Below are positions 41,133-52,470 of a DNA stretch of 64,000 bases, one piece after another. This DNA is from Agarophyton chilense (lineage: Eukaryota > Rhodophyta > Florideophyceae > Gracilariales > Gracilariaceae): contig JARGXX010000002.1 in NCBI GenBank assembly GCA_030374765.1, positions 1,116,001 through 1,180,000 on the forward strand, given 5' to 3'. Each line of letters starts with the position of its first letter. Position 1 is the first letter of the stretch. The position numbers and the translations under genes are program-made. The notes beneath the pieces were generated by a model that made no database searches, had not been told where the DNA came from, and was given only the letters and a program-made list of their open reading frames with translations.

Positions 41133-41695
41133 TGTAGTATAGTGAATCCGAGCGGGTTGTCAGGTAAGAAGGGCGTGGTCAGGACTGAGTGCAAGTGGCC
41201 TGGTCGCACACGTGTGCGAAGATGGCACACCGGACGGACATGTACAGTAGGTTAACACGTAGCATAGTTGTAGGTAGTTGGCGTCCCCCACCCCGTGATA
41301 TTTCCGCCACGTGGGTGCAGGCGCCACCACGGACTGTAATGCGGGTTGCAGCTCGGAGGTGCACACTACTTATGCACCTCTGCTCCCCGCCACCCTCCCA
41401 ACAGTAAAGGGTAAGCACCACCGTCCTAGTCTAAGTATCGTTTCTAAAGCGGACCTGAAGCGTTACTCCGCACGGGATATCTACAGGTTTACAAGCCGTT
41501 CGGACTCTTCGCGCGTACCTCGATCGCGCCTGACGTTCCCAACAGCCTAGTCTCCTTACGACCGCCCGGTGCTGGCGCTCGTCTCCACGCGTCACCGTTC
41601 CCCTACCGGCCTCGTGTGACACGCACCCCCCGCTTACGGACTCCGCACGGATCGCGCCTCTAGAAAACTTACACGCCTTTCGGCGCTATCTCACA
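41133..41695 (+). repeat. 5' LTR of the chromovirus
   Basis: The LTR is 563 bp, begins TGTAGTATAG and ends GCTATCTCACA. It is nearly identical to 50555-51117. It must contain the promoter and polyadenylation signals, but I could not place a TATA box with confidence. Confidence 0.95.
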
Positions 41696-41696
41696 T

Positions 41697-41713
41697 TGGT
41701 CTCCCGACTTAGA
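41697..41713 (+). promoter_or_regulatory. Primer-binding site
   Basis: TGGTCTCCCGACTTAG begins one nucleotide after the 5' LTR. The leading TGG would pair with the CCA end of a tRNA, as in most LTR retrotransposons. The tRNA cannot be named without a tRNA set for this genome. Confidence 0.65.
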
Positions 41714-41769
41714 AGTGGGATTCGTGTTTACCGAACGGGTTAGATCAGATCTGGAAAAGGAGTCACGCG

Positions 41770-43976
41770 ATGCAGTCCCGTGACGCAAACGTGGATTCGA
41801 CCGCACGGGTTGATGTCGAAAAAGAATTGGCTCCGTCCGGCGAGCCACCCCTGCAGACCGCTTCGGGCACCGCTTCGGTTGGCCGCCGCAGCACCCGCAG
41901 CACTGCACCTACCCTGGGATTCCCCCTTGGGAAGCCCGAGGTTCTCGTCGGAAAAACCTCGAGGCCCCCCGGGCCCTCCGCTTCCTCATCCGCACGGTAC
42001 GAAAGCCCCCCAGTGAGTTCGGCCGCTGCAGGGGCTACCCAGCAGTCCCCCGCTCCGATCGGACAGGACCCTTCGAATAGCCCTCCGTGGACGCTTACAG
42101 AACTGTGGAAGGAACTTGAACCGTATTGGCACTATAAGGTCAAGACCAAGATCGAGTCCCGTGTTCCCGTTCGGGTTGAGCGTTATCTGCACGAGCGCCT
42201 ACCGGAGTTGCTCTCCGAAATCATCTCCCCGATGGTGCGCGAGACCGTCGAAGAGGTGCTGCAGCAGTTGACACCGATCGGGTTTGGAAAAGGAAATAAG
42301 GAAGACCGACCGGCAGTTTACACGGCAACGGCGACGTTGCCACCCCTCCCAAAGTTTTCAATGGGCCGCCCGGACGTAGCCCCCGACCACGAACCCGAAC
42401 GGATCCTGGAACCACATGAAGGCGGACAGCAGAGTGCCCCCATGGTCCCAGCCCGTCCGGTTAATTCACGCCGAGATGATCCGAACGGAGATTCAGACGA
42501 CTCTTCCTCTGATGACGTGGGAAGAGCCGTCGTCGTAGACAGAAACGACGCTCCTCTGATTCGGACACTGATTCTGACCGCTCGAATAGTTCGGATGCCG
42601 TTTCCCGGACTGACAGTGACTCTGATTTAAACCGTTCTGATCGCAGAAGGCGCTCCGACCGGTATCGTTCCCGTTCGGAGAAATCTGCACCCAGGCGCAT
42701 CAAGCCGCTGAACGAACTGTTCATTAAGGTGGTGGACTACCGTACGTACCGGCTCAACCACCGTAGTCGGAAGTACAACTCGAAGGTAGCGCGGGGATTC
42801 GCGCGCTACCAAAAGAAGTTGAATGTCCAGATGAAGGGACATTCCTTCTCCGGAGCTGACGCTATTTCAGTTCTGAACTTCTTGCAGCGGTTTAAAACCG
42901 CCTGCAACCACAACGGACTGTCCGAGGGAGCAGCACTCTGGTGCTTCCAATTCTACCTGACCGGACCGGCTCACGCGTTGATCCAGTCTCGCCTCTTGGG
43001 AGAAACGGGCGCCGTTGACGTGCGGCGCAGCGAAATGCTCCGTACGTACTCGGAAGTCGTCAACTTTCTGTTGACTACGTACGCCACGGATGAAATCATT
43101 GCCGACGCCTACTCGGAGGTTATTCTGTACCACCAGTCCTCTGGAATGTCCGAAACGGAATACTCTCAGAAACTGTGGACGAAGGCCCTCCGCTGCGGCA
43201 ATGTCTTTTCCGACCGGAGGTTGAAGTCTATCTTCGTAGAGGGGTTGCTTCCCGCCATACGGGCGAAGGTGAGAAATCATCTCACGTCTCATCCCTACAT
43301 CGGATTCGACGCACTCGCCCGATACGCCGAGTCCTACGGGGATACCCACCGCTCGGCTAGACGCCAGTCCGTCCGGACCGAGACACCGCCCGGCACGAAG
43401 CTGATCACTCCCCGGAGTTCCGCACGGAAAGTCCTGAGCGTGGGGACCCCAACTGAGTCCTTTGACACCGACTCGGAAGATGGCGAAGCCATTCTCGCCG
43501 TTGGACGTGGAAGCTCCACCCCGTCGATCCCGACAACACCGTCGTCGTCGACCTTTTCCAACTCGGGCATATACCGCACGGCACAAGCTATGAGCCCAGG
43601 TACCGGCCAGACGCCTTCGGTTAGTACGGCACCGCCCGGTCAGTTGGTGAATCGCCCGTGCCGGATCTGTCTCTCGCGAGAGCCCAACTGCTGTCAAATG
43701 GTACCTCCGGGCGTCCGGGAAGACTTACTGGCCGCACAAGAGAGAAACTACCAACTCCGTCGTGAAGAGGAATACTACAACCGTGATGGTACTAATGGCT
43801 CCGCTCGGGTCTCTACTGGCGTACGCTCGGGCAACCCTGCACGGTCTACCCCATTCCGCGCTAGCTCACCCCGGCCGGTTATGCTCATACAGAAACAGCC
43901 CCCGCGAGCTACGAGTGACGTGCTACCTCCAACTCAGCCCGTTATGGAACAGGAAAAAGCCGAGGAGAGCGTGTAG
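41770..43976 (+). pseudogene. Chromovirus gag, broken by one frame change
   Basis: The first frame starts at the ATG at 41770 and runs to 42630. From about 42522 the sensible reading is one base earlier, continuing as an Arg/Ser/Asp-rich linker into the frame ending at 43976. The second part holds the capsid-like helices (DAISVLNFLQRFKTACNHNG, WCFQFYLTGPAHALI, YHQSSGMSETEYSQKLWTKA), matching the retrotransposon gag domain. Near the end there is CRICLSREPNCC, a possible degenerate zinc knuckle. The change could be a single-base deletion, or less likely a programmed -1 shift; I see no classic slippery heptamer. The product would package element RNA. Confidence 0.8.
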
Positions 43977-44068
43977 AGGCGCACGAATCTCCTAGGCCGG
44001 AAAGCCTCACCGAAGCGGATCACACGGGTACGACCTCCGACCTGACGGAACGACGCCCTGTTGACGCT

Positions 44069-47000
44069 TTGGATGAAACCGATCCGGCCGCGCCAGTAAT
44101 GTTGTTAAACAGTTTGCACTATAAAGTGCATTTCTCCGTCGGCATCTCCCGATCGGTAATGTTTCCACTTACAGGTGTACTGGACACTGGCGCGGGTCCG
44201 AACCTAATTCACGAGCGGCACCTTCCTCCCCACTGGCGAGGGCACTTGCAGCCCCGGTCGTTGGATAACATTACGGATGCGTCTCGCAACCGAATGGAAA
44301 TATTGAAGGTCGTACCCCTCCTTGTCCAGCTTGGAGCGCTGACCGTCCGGGTTCAGTTTATGGTAGCCAGCAATCTCGCTGCCAGCTGCATACTCGGCAC
44401 TTCTTTCATAGACAAGTACGTTTTGGCGATACTACCTCCGAAACGAATTGTTGTACTACGCAACTCGCCCCCCGTGGCGATTCAATCCGCGTCCGGGCAG
44501 AGCTCAACCCCGTCCGGGCAATCTATGCTACCAGCCCAAGCGACCGTTCGGGAACCTCCGTCGAACAAGATTCGTGTCGCCCGCCCGGTTTCTATACCAC
44601 CAATGTCGGAATCTCATGTATTGGTAACCTCCCGGGCCGCTGCCCTCATGTTTATCCAAGGACATCACCGCTCTGCTCATAAAGAGGAGTTAACCCTCTT
44701 GGCTAACGGGGTAATGGAAATCCGACCGGACGTGGCATTCTACGTTCAGGTAGCTAACTTTTCCGATCGTTCGGTTCGCCTTCACAAAGAAAAAACCATC
44801 GGCCTGGCGTTACCCTCCCCTGTCGCATTAATAACACCCGACTTTCCGTCTCGCAGCGACGAAACTAAGAAGGGGGGCCCCTACGACGCATCTATTTCCG
44901 TTTCGGACGTGTCGAAGCCCATCGGACAAGAGCCGACGCCTGATGCAGAAGACGACTGGATCGCAGAGGTCCAGTTGTCCCCCGAATTCGAGTCCGAACG
45001 AGAAAGGGTCATTGAGCTCCTCAAACCGTTTTGGGACATGTGGAACGGCCATCTGGGCCGTATCGCTGCTGCGAATCACAGGATCCAATTGGAACCTGGT
45101 ACAAAGCCGATATACCAGATGCCATACCGTGCGGGTCCGGCGCGTCGCGAACTCGAACGCAAGGAGGTCACCAAGCAGTTGGAGCTCGGTGTAATTGAGC
45201 CTTCCTCGGCCGAGTGGGCCAGTCCGGTTGTGTTCGATCAAAAGAAAGACGGAAGTTTACGCTTCTGTGTGGACTACCGTCGACTAAACGCAGTCACCGT
45301 TCGGGATATTTACCCACTACCGAGAATGGACGAATGCATCGATTCTCTTGGAGAAGCAAAAATACCACCCTGGAGGCAAACAACGGCTATTGGCAGACCG
45401 AGGTGGATGAAGCCGACCGAGATAAAACAACGTTCACGTCTCATATGGGACTGTACAGGTATGTTCGAATGCTGTTCGGTTTGAAGAACGCCCCCGCCAC
45501 ATTTCAACGGGCCTTGGACATCATACTGTCCCGCGCCAAGTGGCAATACCGGTTGGTCTATCTGGATGACGTTATAATCTACTCCCACACGGTTTCAGAG
45601 CATTTCGACCATGTTCAGACCATTCTTTCATCACTCCGATCGGCCGGTATCACTCTCCGTTTGGATAAGTGTCAATTCTTCAGCGGTATTGTCGACTATT
45701 TGGGTCACGTTATCCGCCCGGGCAAGCTGCAGGTCTCCACAAGGACCCGAGATGCTATCCGAGCGGCTAAATCCCCCACTAACCAAACCGAACTCCGTCC
45801 GTTCTTGGGACTGTGCAACGTCTTCCGATGTTTTGTTAAAAGCTTTGCCCGAATTGCGGCCCCGTTGAACAGCAAGCTCGAAAAGAACAAACCGTTCAAC
45901 TTCGAGACCCTGACCGATACGGAGCACGAGGCCTTCGAGGAACTTGGCCAACGGTTAATACGTCCCCCCATTCTGGCCATCCCACGTCAAGATATGCCGT
46001 ACGTCCTGGATACCGACGCTTGCGATAAGCAAGTCGGTTGCGTCTTATTACAGAAGCAACCGGACGGTGATTTACTCCCAATCGGATACTGGAGCCGCTC
46101 GCTGAATAAGGCTGAGCGGTCATATTCCACAACCGAACGGGAATGCCTCGCTGTCGTGTGGGCAATACTGCACCTCCGGCCGTATCTCGAGGGCGCCCGC
46201 TTCACCCTCCGTACGGACCACCACGCATTGAGGTGGATACTCAACCTGGCGGACGCTTCCGGACGGCTGGCTCGTTGGCGGCTCCGTCTCATGGAGTATG
46301 ACTTCGATATAGCCCACCGGCCGGGCATAAAACACTAGGCCGCTGACGCGCTGTCGCAAATCCAGACGGACGGAGAAGACACCACTCCCCTGGACGAGGA
46401 GGTCCCATGCCTACTCCTTGCGGACCGCGCGGAAGAGAACGACGACCTCGTTGCGGACATCATCGTCGATGGTGAGGTCAAGACAGACGCTGTCCTTGAC
46501 TGGCACTACGGACGGAACCCGATCGGCTGCCCCGAGGTCATGGCCATCGTCGAAGAGGAGACGAACGTCCGACCGGTCACTTTGGAAGAGCTCATCAGAG
46601 AGCAGGCGGAGGACGAGTACTGCAAATCCGTGCGGAAGGACGTTGGTAATGGGATTACCCTCTTCGACATCAACCGTTACGGAGTTCTCATCCGTCGCTC
46701 CCCGCTGGACGGAGCCCTACAGAAGGTGGTACCCCGCTCGCTGGTTCTGCGCGTTCTCTATCTTTCGCATTATCCGCGCCTGGAAGGACACCCGGGCGGG
46801 ACTCGAATGTACAACACTCTCCGAAGGGACTTCTACTGGCCGCAGATGGCTAATGATGTTTATCAAACCGCTCGGGATTGCCGCTCGTGCGCCGCAATGC
46901 GCGGCACACAAAACCGCTCACAGAAGCGGCTTAAGCTCTTTCCCGCTGCGGGGCCACTTGAGTTCGTGGCAATGGACATCGTCGGTCCGTTTCCGAAGTC

Positions 47001-48180
47001 AGGCACTGGACATGAGTACATCCTCGTCATCACCGACCGGCTCACAAAGCTCTGCAGAGCAGTTCCGCTACGGTCCACAACCTCCCCGGTGGTGGCCCGG
47101 ACGTTCTTAGAGAATTGGGCTTACCCGTACGGAATTCCGAACTATTTGCTCACCGACAACGGACCTCAGTTTGTCTCGAAGTTCTTCGAGGAGATTTGCA
47201 GGGCGTTAGGTACGAAACACGTCACAACGACGGCGTACCACCCTCAGGCGAACGGACAAGCCGAACGGTTTAATAAGACGCTCGTCCAGCGCCTACGGCA
47301 CTACGTTGCGGATCACCAGTCTAACTGGCACACGTATGTACAGCCGCTAACGTACGGGTACAACCTTCAGATACACCGAAGCACGGGCACCACGCCTTTC
47401 GATTTGGCCCTGACCCGCGTACCCCCGAACGTCGTCCTGGACGAACCCATCTCCGCCACGGACCTGGCAACACCAACGCAGCCAACCCCGGGACAGATGA
47501 AGCGCTACACACTCATGCTTCTCAAGGCTACGCTCCAGTCTGCTCGGAACCGCCTCACAAATGCGCAACAGCGCTACAAGGCGGACTTCGACAAATCCGT
47601 ACGGGCAACCCCTACATTTGCGGCCGACGAGGAGGTCTTCCTTGACCGTCCTACGACAACTCCGACCGGTGGCGTGCTCGAGGAGCAGGAACTTACCTCA
47701 AGGAAACTTCTGCCAAAGACCACGGGGCCCTACAAGGTCATTTCTGCGACGGACAGCACGGTCACGATCAATGTTGACGGGATACACGATACCGTCAGCA
47801 TTGACCGCGTCACTCGCGCCCCCGCTCGGATACAACCCGTTCCGGTTACAACAGAACGCGCCCGTACGGTAACTTTTGATCCGGACGGTCCGTTCGCAGA
47901 GGAACCCGTGACGGACACTACCTCGCCCCCTGCTGGAAATAATCACCGAGCGGAGCTTTCACAACCCGATTCGGCTAACTCTAACTCTACCCAACCGGAC
48001 AGCATTGGCATTGTCGAGCGAATCCTCGACCATGGGCTGGCCGACGACCCTCCGCACGGTCTTGTTTATCGCGTACGCTGGTACGGTTGCAGTGCTGCGG
48101 AAGACTGTTGGGAACCTCCCAAGAATCTTCCGCAACACTTTATTAGCCGATATTGGAAGCGCAAATCCCAAACGGTATGA
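44069..48180 (+). pseudogene. Chromovirus pol: PR-RT-RNaseH-IN-chromodomain, broken twice
   Basis: The first frame (44069-45484) carries the protease active site DTGAG at about 44183 and the beginning of RT (FCVDYRRLNAVTVRDIYPLPR). At about 45360 a small net deletion shifts the frame; RT continues from there with the catalytic YLDD at about 45562. RNase H follows (VLDTDACDKQVGCVLL and later RTDHHALRWI). A TAG at 46336 then interrupts the KH-AADALS junction, where a Gln is usual. Integrase lies in 46540-48180 with its HHCC zinc motif (ending CRSC), the core acids in AMDIVGPF and LTDNGPQF, and the Glu in ANGQAERFN. From about 48004 a chromodomain is visible (ERILDHG, YRVRWYG, DCWEPPKNL), which would target integration to histone-marked chromatin. 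Both breaks look mutational. Confidence 0.9.
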
Positions 48181-48286
48181 AACTGTACGCCGGGCGGAGC
48201 CGTGGCATCTAGAAGGGGGGGGATACAAGCCAAAAGATAGGAGGCATTCCAAAATCGGACATGGCCTCCGGCCGAAGATTGCAGTT

Positions 48287-48410
48287 CACCTCCGATCGGC
48301 ACTCACCAGCGTGGACTCACCTCCAATCGGCACTCACCAGCGTGGATTCACCTCCGATCGGCACTCACCAGAGTGTGTTCACCTCCGAGCGGCACTCACC
48401 AGCGTGTGTT
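48287..48410 (+). repeat. 31-bp tandem repeat, four units
   Basis: Units start at 48287, 48318, 48349 and 48380 and share the core CACCTCCGATCGGCACTCAC with a few substitutions. A degenerate further unit occurs near 48486. Confidence 0.9.
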
Positions 48411-49211
48411 GTGACTCCGTGCGACCCCGTCAGCACTGAGGGAATCCCAAAATTGGACATGGCCTCCGGCCGAACATTGGGAATCACCTCCGATCGATAA
48501 CCACTAGCGTGTGCTGAACTTCCGTGCGGCAAAGGGAAGAAGGGGGCGATTGTGTGCGACTCCGTCGGCACCGTACCCCCCTGCGACCGGACATGGACAT
48601 CGACCAACAACCCCCCGACGCCACTACCGTGATATACTCGGTAACTCCGGCACCGCAGCCCGCCTGGAGCCAAGCAACACGCGTACACCGATTACAACAC
48701 GGCACTCGGTGCCTGCCCGCGCCGGCGGTGCGCGCGTGCATACCCGCAACAAGCGTATACGCACTGCGCCCCACGCCAAACCGAGCGGTTATCTGCAAGG
48801 ATAATCAAAAAATCCGACGGGTAAATTATCGCCCCGTATGGTATCAAAAACGCAGAAAAATGTCTTGGCCGATATCTCGGAAACGAAGCCGCCGCAGGCT
48901 TCGAAAATGCCCGATTTGGACTCTCCGTACGGCCAAAAGACTTGTGAATTTTTGAGCAGACGCAAACGCGCACTACGCGCGTTACTGTATACCGAATCGG
49001 ATACCGACCTAGCCGGGCATTGCTGTAACGACACGTGCACTCTAAGTCTGCAAACGCATCGGTCAGTAAAGCACGCGCGTGGCGCACGCGTGTGGCAACG
49101 AGCGCGCAAGCACCGCAATCTCGCACGCGTCGCTGCACCGTGGCCCGCGCCGTGAAGCATGATGGCGATGCTAGGATATTTTACTCATGTCCAACCGCGA
49201 GGCGGACTGAC

Positions 49212-49799
49212 TCACTTTCCCCGCTTTCCGGACGGAGAAGACGCTTTCGAGATACGGGAACTCACCGGAAGGGACGCAAAGTCCCTAACGCTACGACGCC
49301 TACAGTGGCGGCCTCCTCGCTGGCCTCTCAAAGCACCCCTGGCAGCAACTCCGGGAGCTGGTACAGGCGACGGGGAGCCCAAACGACGTCCGGACGGCTG
49401 AAAGAGGGCACTAACGGCCGTACCATGCGCGACCCTCCGAACGGTACGACTCAGAGAGGAAAGAGGCCTGGTCGGTACGGAGGCCTCGTCCGTCGGACCC
49501 CAGCCAGGAGTGGGTTCTTCGGTTTCTTCCTCCCCTCGCGGCGATGCAGCGGCCTGAGCAGCCGCCCTCACTGTCGGTGAGTCCTCAGCATCCCCCGCCC
49601 GGTCCGGCATCGATGCGCCCGCCGCGACCTCAGCTGCCGGGACGTCGGAAGCCCCAGGCGTCGCCGAGAATGACCCGGACTGTATTGACGCTCGGAAGCT
49701 CTGCAGCAACTCATGGGCGGCGTTGTTCGTACGCCCCATCGACAGGTCCAGACGCCCAATAAGCTGGGACACTGTCGCGCGGCCCGGTCGGGTTACCAT
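49212..49799 (-). CDS. Antisense ORF in the chromovirus, function unknown
   Basis: A 195-codon ATG frame lies on the strand opposite to gag-pol. The first ~40 residues could form an amphipathic helix (VSQLIGRLDLSMGRTNNAAH). The middle is Ala/Pro/Glu-rich and the C-terminal ~60 residues are Arg/Gly-rich and basic. I recognise no family. The DNA is GC-rich, where long chance frames are common, and a 181-codon frame overlaps on the plus strand. Antisense ORFs in this position are known in some plant Ty3/gypsy lineages, so it is kept as a weak candidate. Confidence 0.25.
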   Translation of the reverse strand: MVTRPGRATVSQLIGRLDLSMGRTNNAAHELLQSFRASIQSGSFSATPGASDVPAAEVAAGASMPDRAGDAEDSPTVRAAAQAAASPRGEEETEEPTPGWGPTDEASVPTRPLSSLSRTVRRVAHGTAVSALFQPSGRRLGSPSPVPAPGVAARGALRGQRGGRHCRRRSVRDFASLPVSSRISKASSPSGKRGK

Positions 49800-50542
49800 G
49801 TCTCCAAAGGCATTTATGCGCTGCTAGAGGAGCTCAAAGCAGACAGCACTGACATATGACATCAAGTCGACAGTACTGACCATCTCCCCGCTCAACAGGC
49901 TGGTGAACGCATCCGCGCGGGGCACCCATACCTCAGCCGCAATTTCTAAAGCTTCGACGACACCGGTCGAACCCCCGCCTGGCGGGCATCTCAAACCGCG
50001 TAGCCCCCGCTTTGGGCACCGAACGGAGGCACTACGGGAGCTGCAGCGGGCGCGGTTACCGCTACCCGTCGCGGTATTGGTATATCTGCCAGGGCTGAAG
50101 TTGTCTGACGCCCCGCGTTCTCCTCCCGGTCACGGTTGACAGCGCTGTTGGTGTCCTCCATGGTTGAACCAAACGGACACGCGGCCTCTGAGTCCGTACT
50201 CTTCGGAACTGCCGCAACGGTTCTCTCTGGAGTCTACCTGTCACTCCGCCCGGGACAAAGACGTGCTTAAATACACCACCGACGACCGCTCGCCGGCGGG
50301 CACGATTTGACGGGCACTACCGAACGGCTGCGATATAACGTCTACTCCCGGACGGCTACGCTATCACTGGCCTTTCCGAGCGGCTGTGGCACAATGCCGA
50401 TCTCCGAACGGGCCCGTATAACGCGACCGGTCGCTTCTAGCGCGTTTAGTGTCGGTCCGCGAACGTAACGCCGTGTCCGCTCGGTGCGCGCTCAACCAGC
50501 TACCGCCTAGGATATTGGCGCTCCGAGGACGTCGCGCGCTCT

Positions 50543-50552
50543 AGGAGGGGGG
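50543..50552 (+). promoter_or_regulatory. Polypurine tract
   Basis: AGGAGGGGGG lies two bases before the 3' LTR, where the primer for plus-strand DNA synthesis is expected. Confidence 0.8.
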
Positions 50553-50554
50553 TC

Positions 50555-51117
50555 TGTAGTATAGTGAATCCGAGCGGGTTGTCAGGTAAGAAGGGCGTGG
50601 TCAGGACTGAGTGCAAGTGGCCTGGTCGCACACGTGTGCGAAGATGGCACACCGGACGGACATGTACAGTAGGTTAACACGTAGCATAGTTGTAGGTAGT
50701 TGGCGTCCCCCACCCCGTGATATTTCCGCCACGTGGGTGCAGGCGCCACCACGGACTGTGATGCGGGTTGCAGCTCGGAGGTGCACACTACTTATGCACC
50801 TCTGCTCCCCGCTACCCTCCAAGCAGTAAAGGGTAAGCACCACCATCCTAGTCTAAGTATCGTTTCTAAAGCGGACCTGAAGCGTTACTCCGCACGGGAT
50901 ATCTAAAGGTTTACAAGCCGTTCGGACTCTTTGCGCGTACCTCGATCGCGCCTGACGTTCCCAACCGCCTAGTCTCCCTACGACCGCCCGGTGCTGGCGC
51001 TCGTCTCCACGCGTCACCGTTCCCCGACTGGCCTCGTGTGACACGCACGCCCCGCTTACGGACTCCGCACGGATCGCGCCTCTAGGAAACTTACACGCCT
51101 TTCGGCGCTATCTCACA
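50555..51117 (+). repeat. 3' LTR of the chromovirus
   Basis: Same length and ends as the 5' LTR, with about 13 substitutions and no indels by my alignment. It is followed directly by ATAAT. Confidence 0.95.
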
Positions 51118-51504
51118 ATAATGATACACTGCGGAACTTGACAAGTTATGGGCCATTCCTATGTCAAGGTAGGAACCTCCAGCTAAGCATCTAAGTGTAA
51201 CCGATAGACGTAGAAGTGGGGAACACTTTCTAAACTTGGTCTTGGACTTTAAAGCAAGTTGATCTGCAAGTACCATGAACGAAAACTGTGACATTCTGTA
51301 CAGACGTCTAGATATTCTGGGAGTTGTGCCAGCCAAAACTGCAGAAAAGGAGAATATCTGTCGAAGAATTGGATGCTCACCACCCCCCTATGAGCTAGAA
51401 TTTTCTTCAAGAACTGCATATACCGCACCGGCTACGCAATTTTTAGTCTTTTGTCGCCTTGTAAGGACAGCAACAACGCCTTCTGAGAGAAGCTTTGGTT
51501 CCAT
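51118..51504 (-). pseudogene. PIF/Harbinger transposase, N-terminal part
   Basis: This is the first half of the transposase continued at 40300-41132. The ATG at 51504 opens MEPKLLSEGVVAVLTRRQK, though the frame has a further stop just upstream and the true start may be higher. A TAG at 51388-51390 interrupts it. The helical region typical of the family follows: YRMSQFSFMVLADQL and TLRCLAGGSYLDIGMAHNLS. This is the segment that binds DNA ahead of the DDE core. The frame reaches the chromovirus 3' LTR at 51117 and resumes in phase beyond the 5' LTR. Confidence 0.85.
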
Positions 51505-51572
51505 CGTCCGCTACGATGTCGTTCTTGATCTCAGAAACGTCTTCGGGACCTGCGAGAAACGTAGTGAAAGAC

Positions 51573-51577
51573 AATCG
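51573..51577. repeat. Target-site duplication AATCG of solo LTR A
   Basis: AATCG precedes the solo LTR and recurs at 52466-52470 directly after it. Confidence 0.9.
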
Positions 51578-52465
51578 TGAAGGGCGATGCCCTTCAAGGG
51601 GGTTTCTTCGCAGGACTTAGAGAGTTCGCTCGCTTGAGGACTAGCTTGGGCTATGACAAGCTATACCGCTATTGCATGCTGACGGGCGGTTAGGACCGAA
51701 AGTGCACACTGATGGAACACGTGAACTGCACGGATGCCGACGCTCGATTGTGAGGCGTGCCACACGTGGCCCGGATTCTACATAATGGTTAGTATTATTT
51801 AGTAATTTTTAGTATTTATTGAGCTACGCTATCGCTATTTAGTGTCTATTTTCCGGGCGCGCGCCCACTGTCAGGGGCCGCGCGCCACACTACTTAGGAG
51901 GTTGAGCACTGCTCCCTAGTAAACTGCCTCTTGGGAGATCCCAAGGAGGGAGTCTTGGCTCTGAACTTTTCGCCTTCGGTGCGTCTTCACCACATACTGC
52001 GTGAGCGCCCGTTGCACGTTAGTTCATCCACCCCTCTGTCGACCAGAGTGCTACCACCACCGTGGGTTCATATTTAATCGCCGACACTTGTCGTAGTCTC
52101 GCCCCTGTATAGGGGTTCGCCCCCGTTTTCCTCTTGTTCTCCTTTTTGGCTCTCGTGAGTGGCCGCCTCACTCACCTCGCTCGTCCACCTCATACTAGTG
52201 TTTCCTCGCTCCTTTTCCAACAATCGCCGTGATACCGCTCCGCCTAGGATTGGTCACACCCCGGACTGTGCCGTGCTCACCTAAATACTCTAGGTATATC
52301 CCGCCGGATTGGCCTCGGTCTTACACCCGACTCCGTCGTGCCTTTCCAGAGTGGCTCTGTTTCTGTGCTCCGCTGGTACGCATCTCCTCCGCCGGAGGCG
52401 TGTCTCTCAAGAGAGGAAGATCCCGAACATCTTCGTGGTGTCTCCGCTCCAAGCGTTGTCCTACA
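51578..52465 (+). mobile_element. Solo LTR A, 888 bp, family distinct from the chromovirus
   Basis: The unit begins TGAAGGGCGATGCCCTTC and ends TTGTCCTACA, flanked by perfect AATCG duplications. A related unit lies at 53844-54707 in the same orientation. Shared signposts include the first ~28 bp, CACGTGGCC blocks, a CT-rich second half, a CTTACACCCG segment and the last ~60 bp (GAGAGGAAGATCC). No internal coding region accompanies it, so it looks like a solo LTR left by recombination. The small plus-strand frames inside it are not genes. Confidence 0.82.
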
Positions 52466-52470
52466 AATCG

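Larger units (their letters stand above)
48181..50554. other. Chromovirus 3' internal region between pol and 3' LTR
   Basis: This 2.4-kb GC-rich stretch has no recognisable plus-strand protein. It holds a 31-bp tandem repeat (48287-48410), a repeated block with GGACATGGCCTCCGGCC at about 48258 and 48457, an antisense ORF (49212-49799), and the polypurine tract at its end. Extra 3' regions of this kind occur in several plant Ty3/gypsy lineages. Confidence 0.6.
41133..51117 (+). mobile_element. Ty3/gypsy chromovirus retrotransposon, 9,985 bp
   Basis: The element is complete in structure. It has two 563-bp LTRs (TG...CA), a primer-binding site after the 5' LTR, gag, protease, reverse transcriptase, RNase H, integrase, a chromodomain at the pol C-terminus, and a polypurine tract before the 3' LTR. 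ATAAT is duplicated at both ends. The order PR-RT-RH-IN with a chromodomain places it in the chromovirus branch of Ty3/gypsy. By my count the LTRs differ at about 13 of 563 positions, so insertion is fairly recent. Coding is broken by a frame change in gag, one in RT and a TAG after RNase H. A 2.4-kb region without recognised plus-strand genes separates pol from the 3' LTR. It is more GC-rich than the host genes. It interrupts a PIF/Harbinger transposase. Confidence 0.95.

Noticed and set aside
41132-41145. Start of the LTR (TTGTAGTATAGTG) resembles the 5' part of a tRNA-Asp, including an A-box-like word
   Set aside because: No anticodon arm, B box or cloverleaf follows, and the similarity is about a dozen bases, so it is probably coincidence.
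42511-42545. Possible programmed -1 frameshift in chromovirus gag
   Set aside because: No classic slippery heptamer or obvious downstream pseudoknot was seen; with two other lesions in pol, a mutation is simpler.
42867-43697. 276-codon minus-strand frame inside chromovirus gag
   Set aside because: It lies opposite a well-matched gag capsid region in GC-rich DNA, where long antisense frames are expected by chance.
49035-49580. 181-codon plus-strand frame in the chromovirus 3' region
   Set aside because: It overlaps the antisense candidate, has no helix-rich or conserved-looking region and starts in repetitive sequence.
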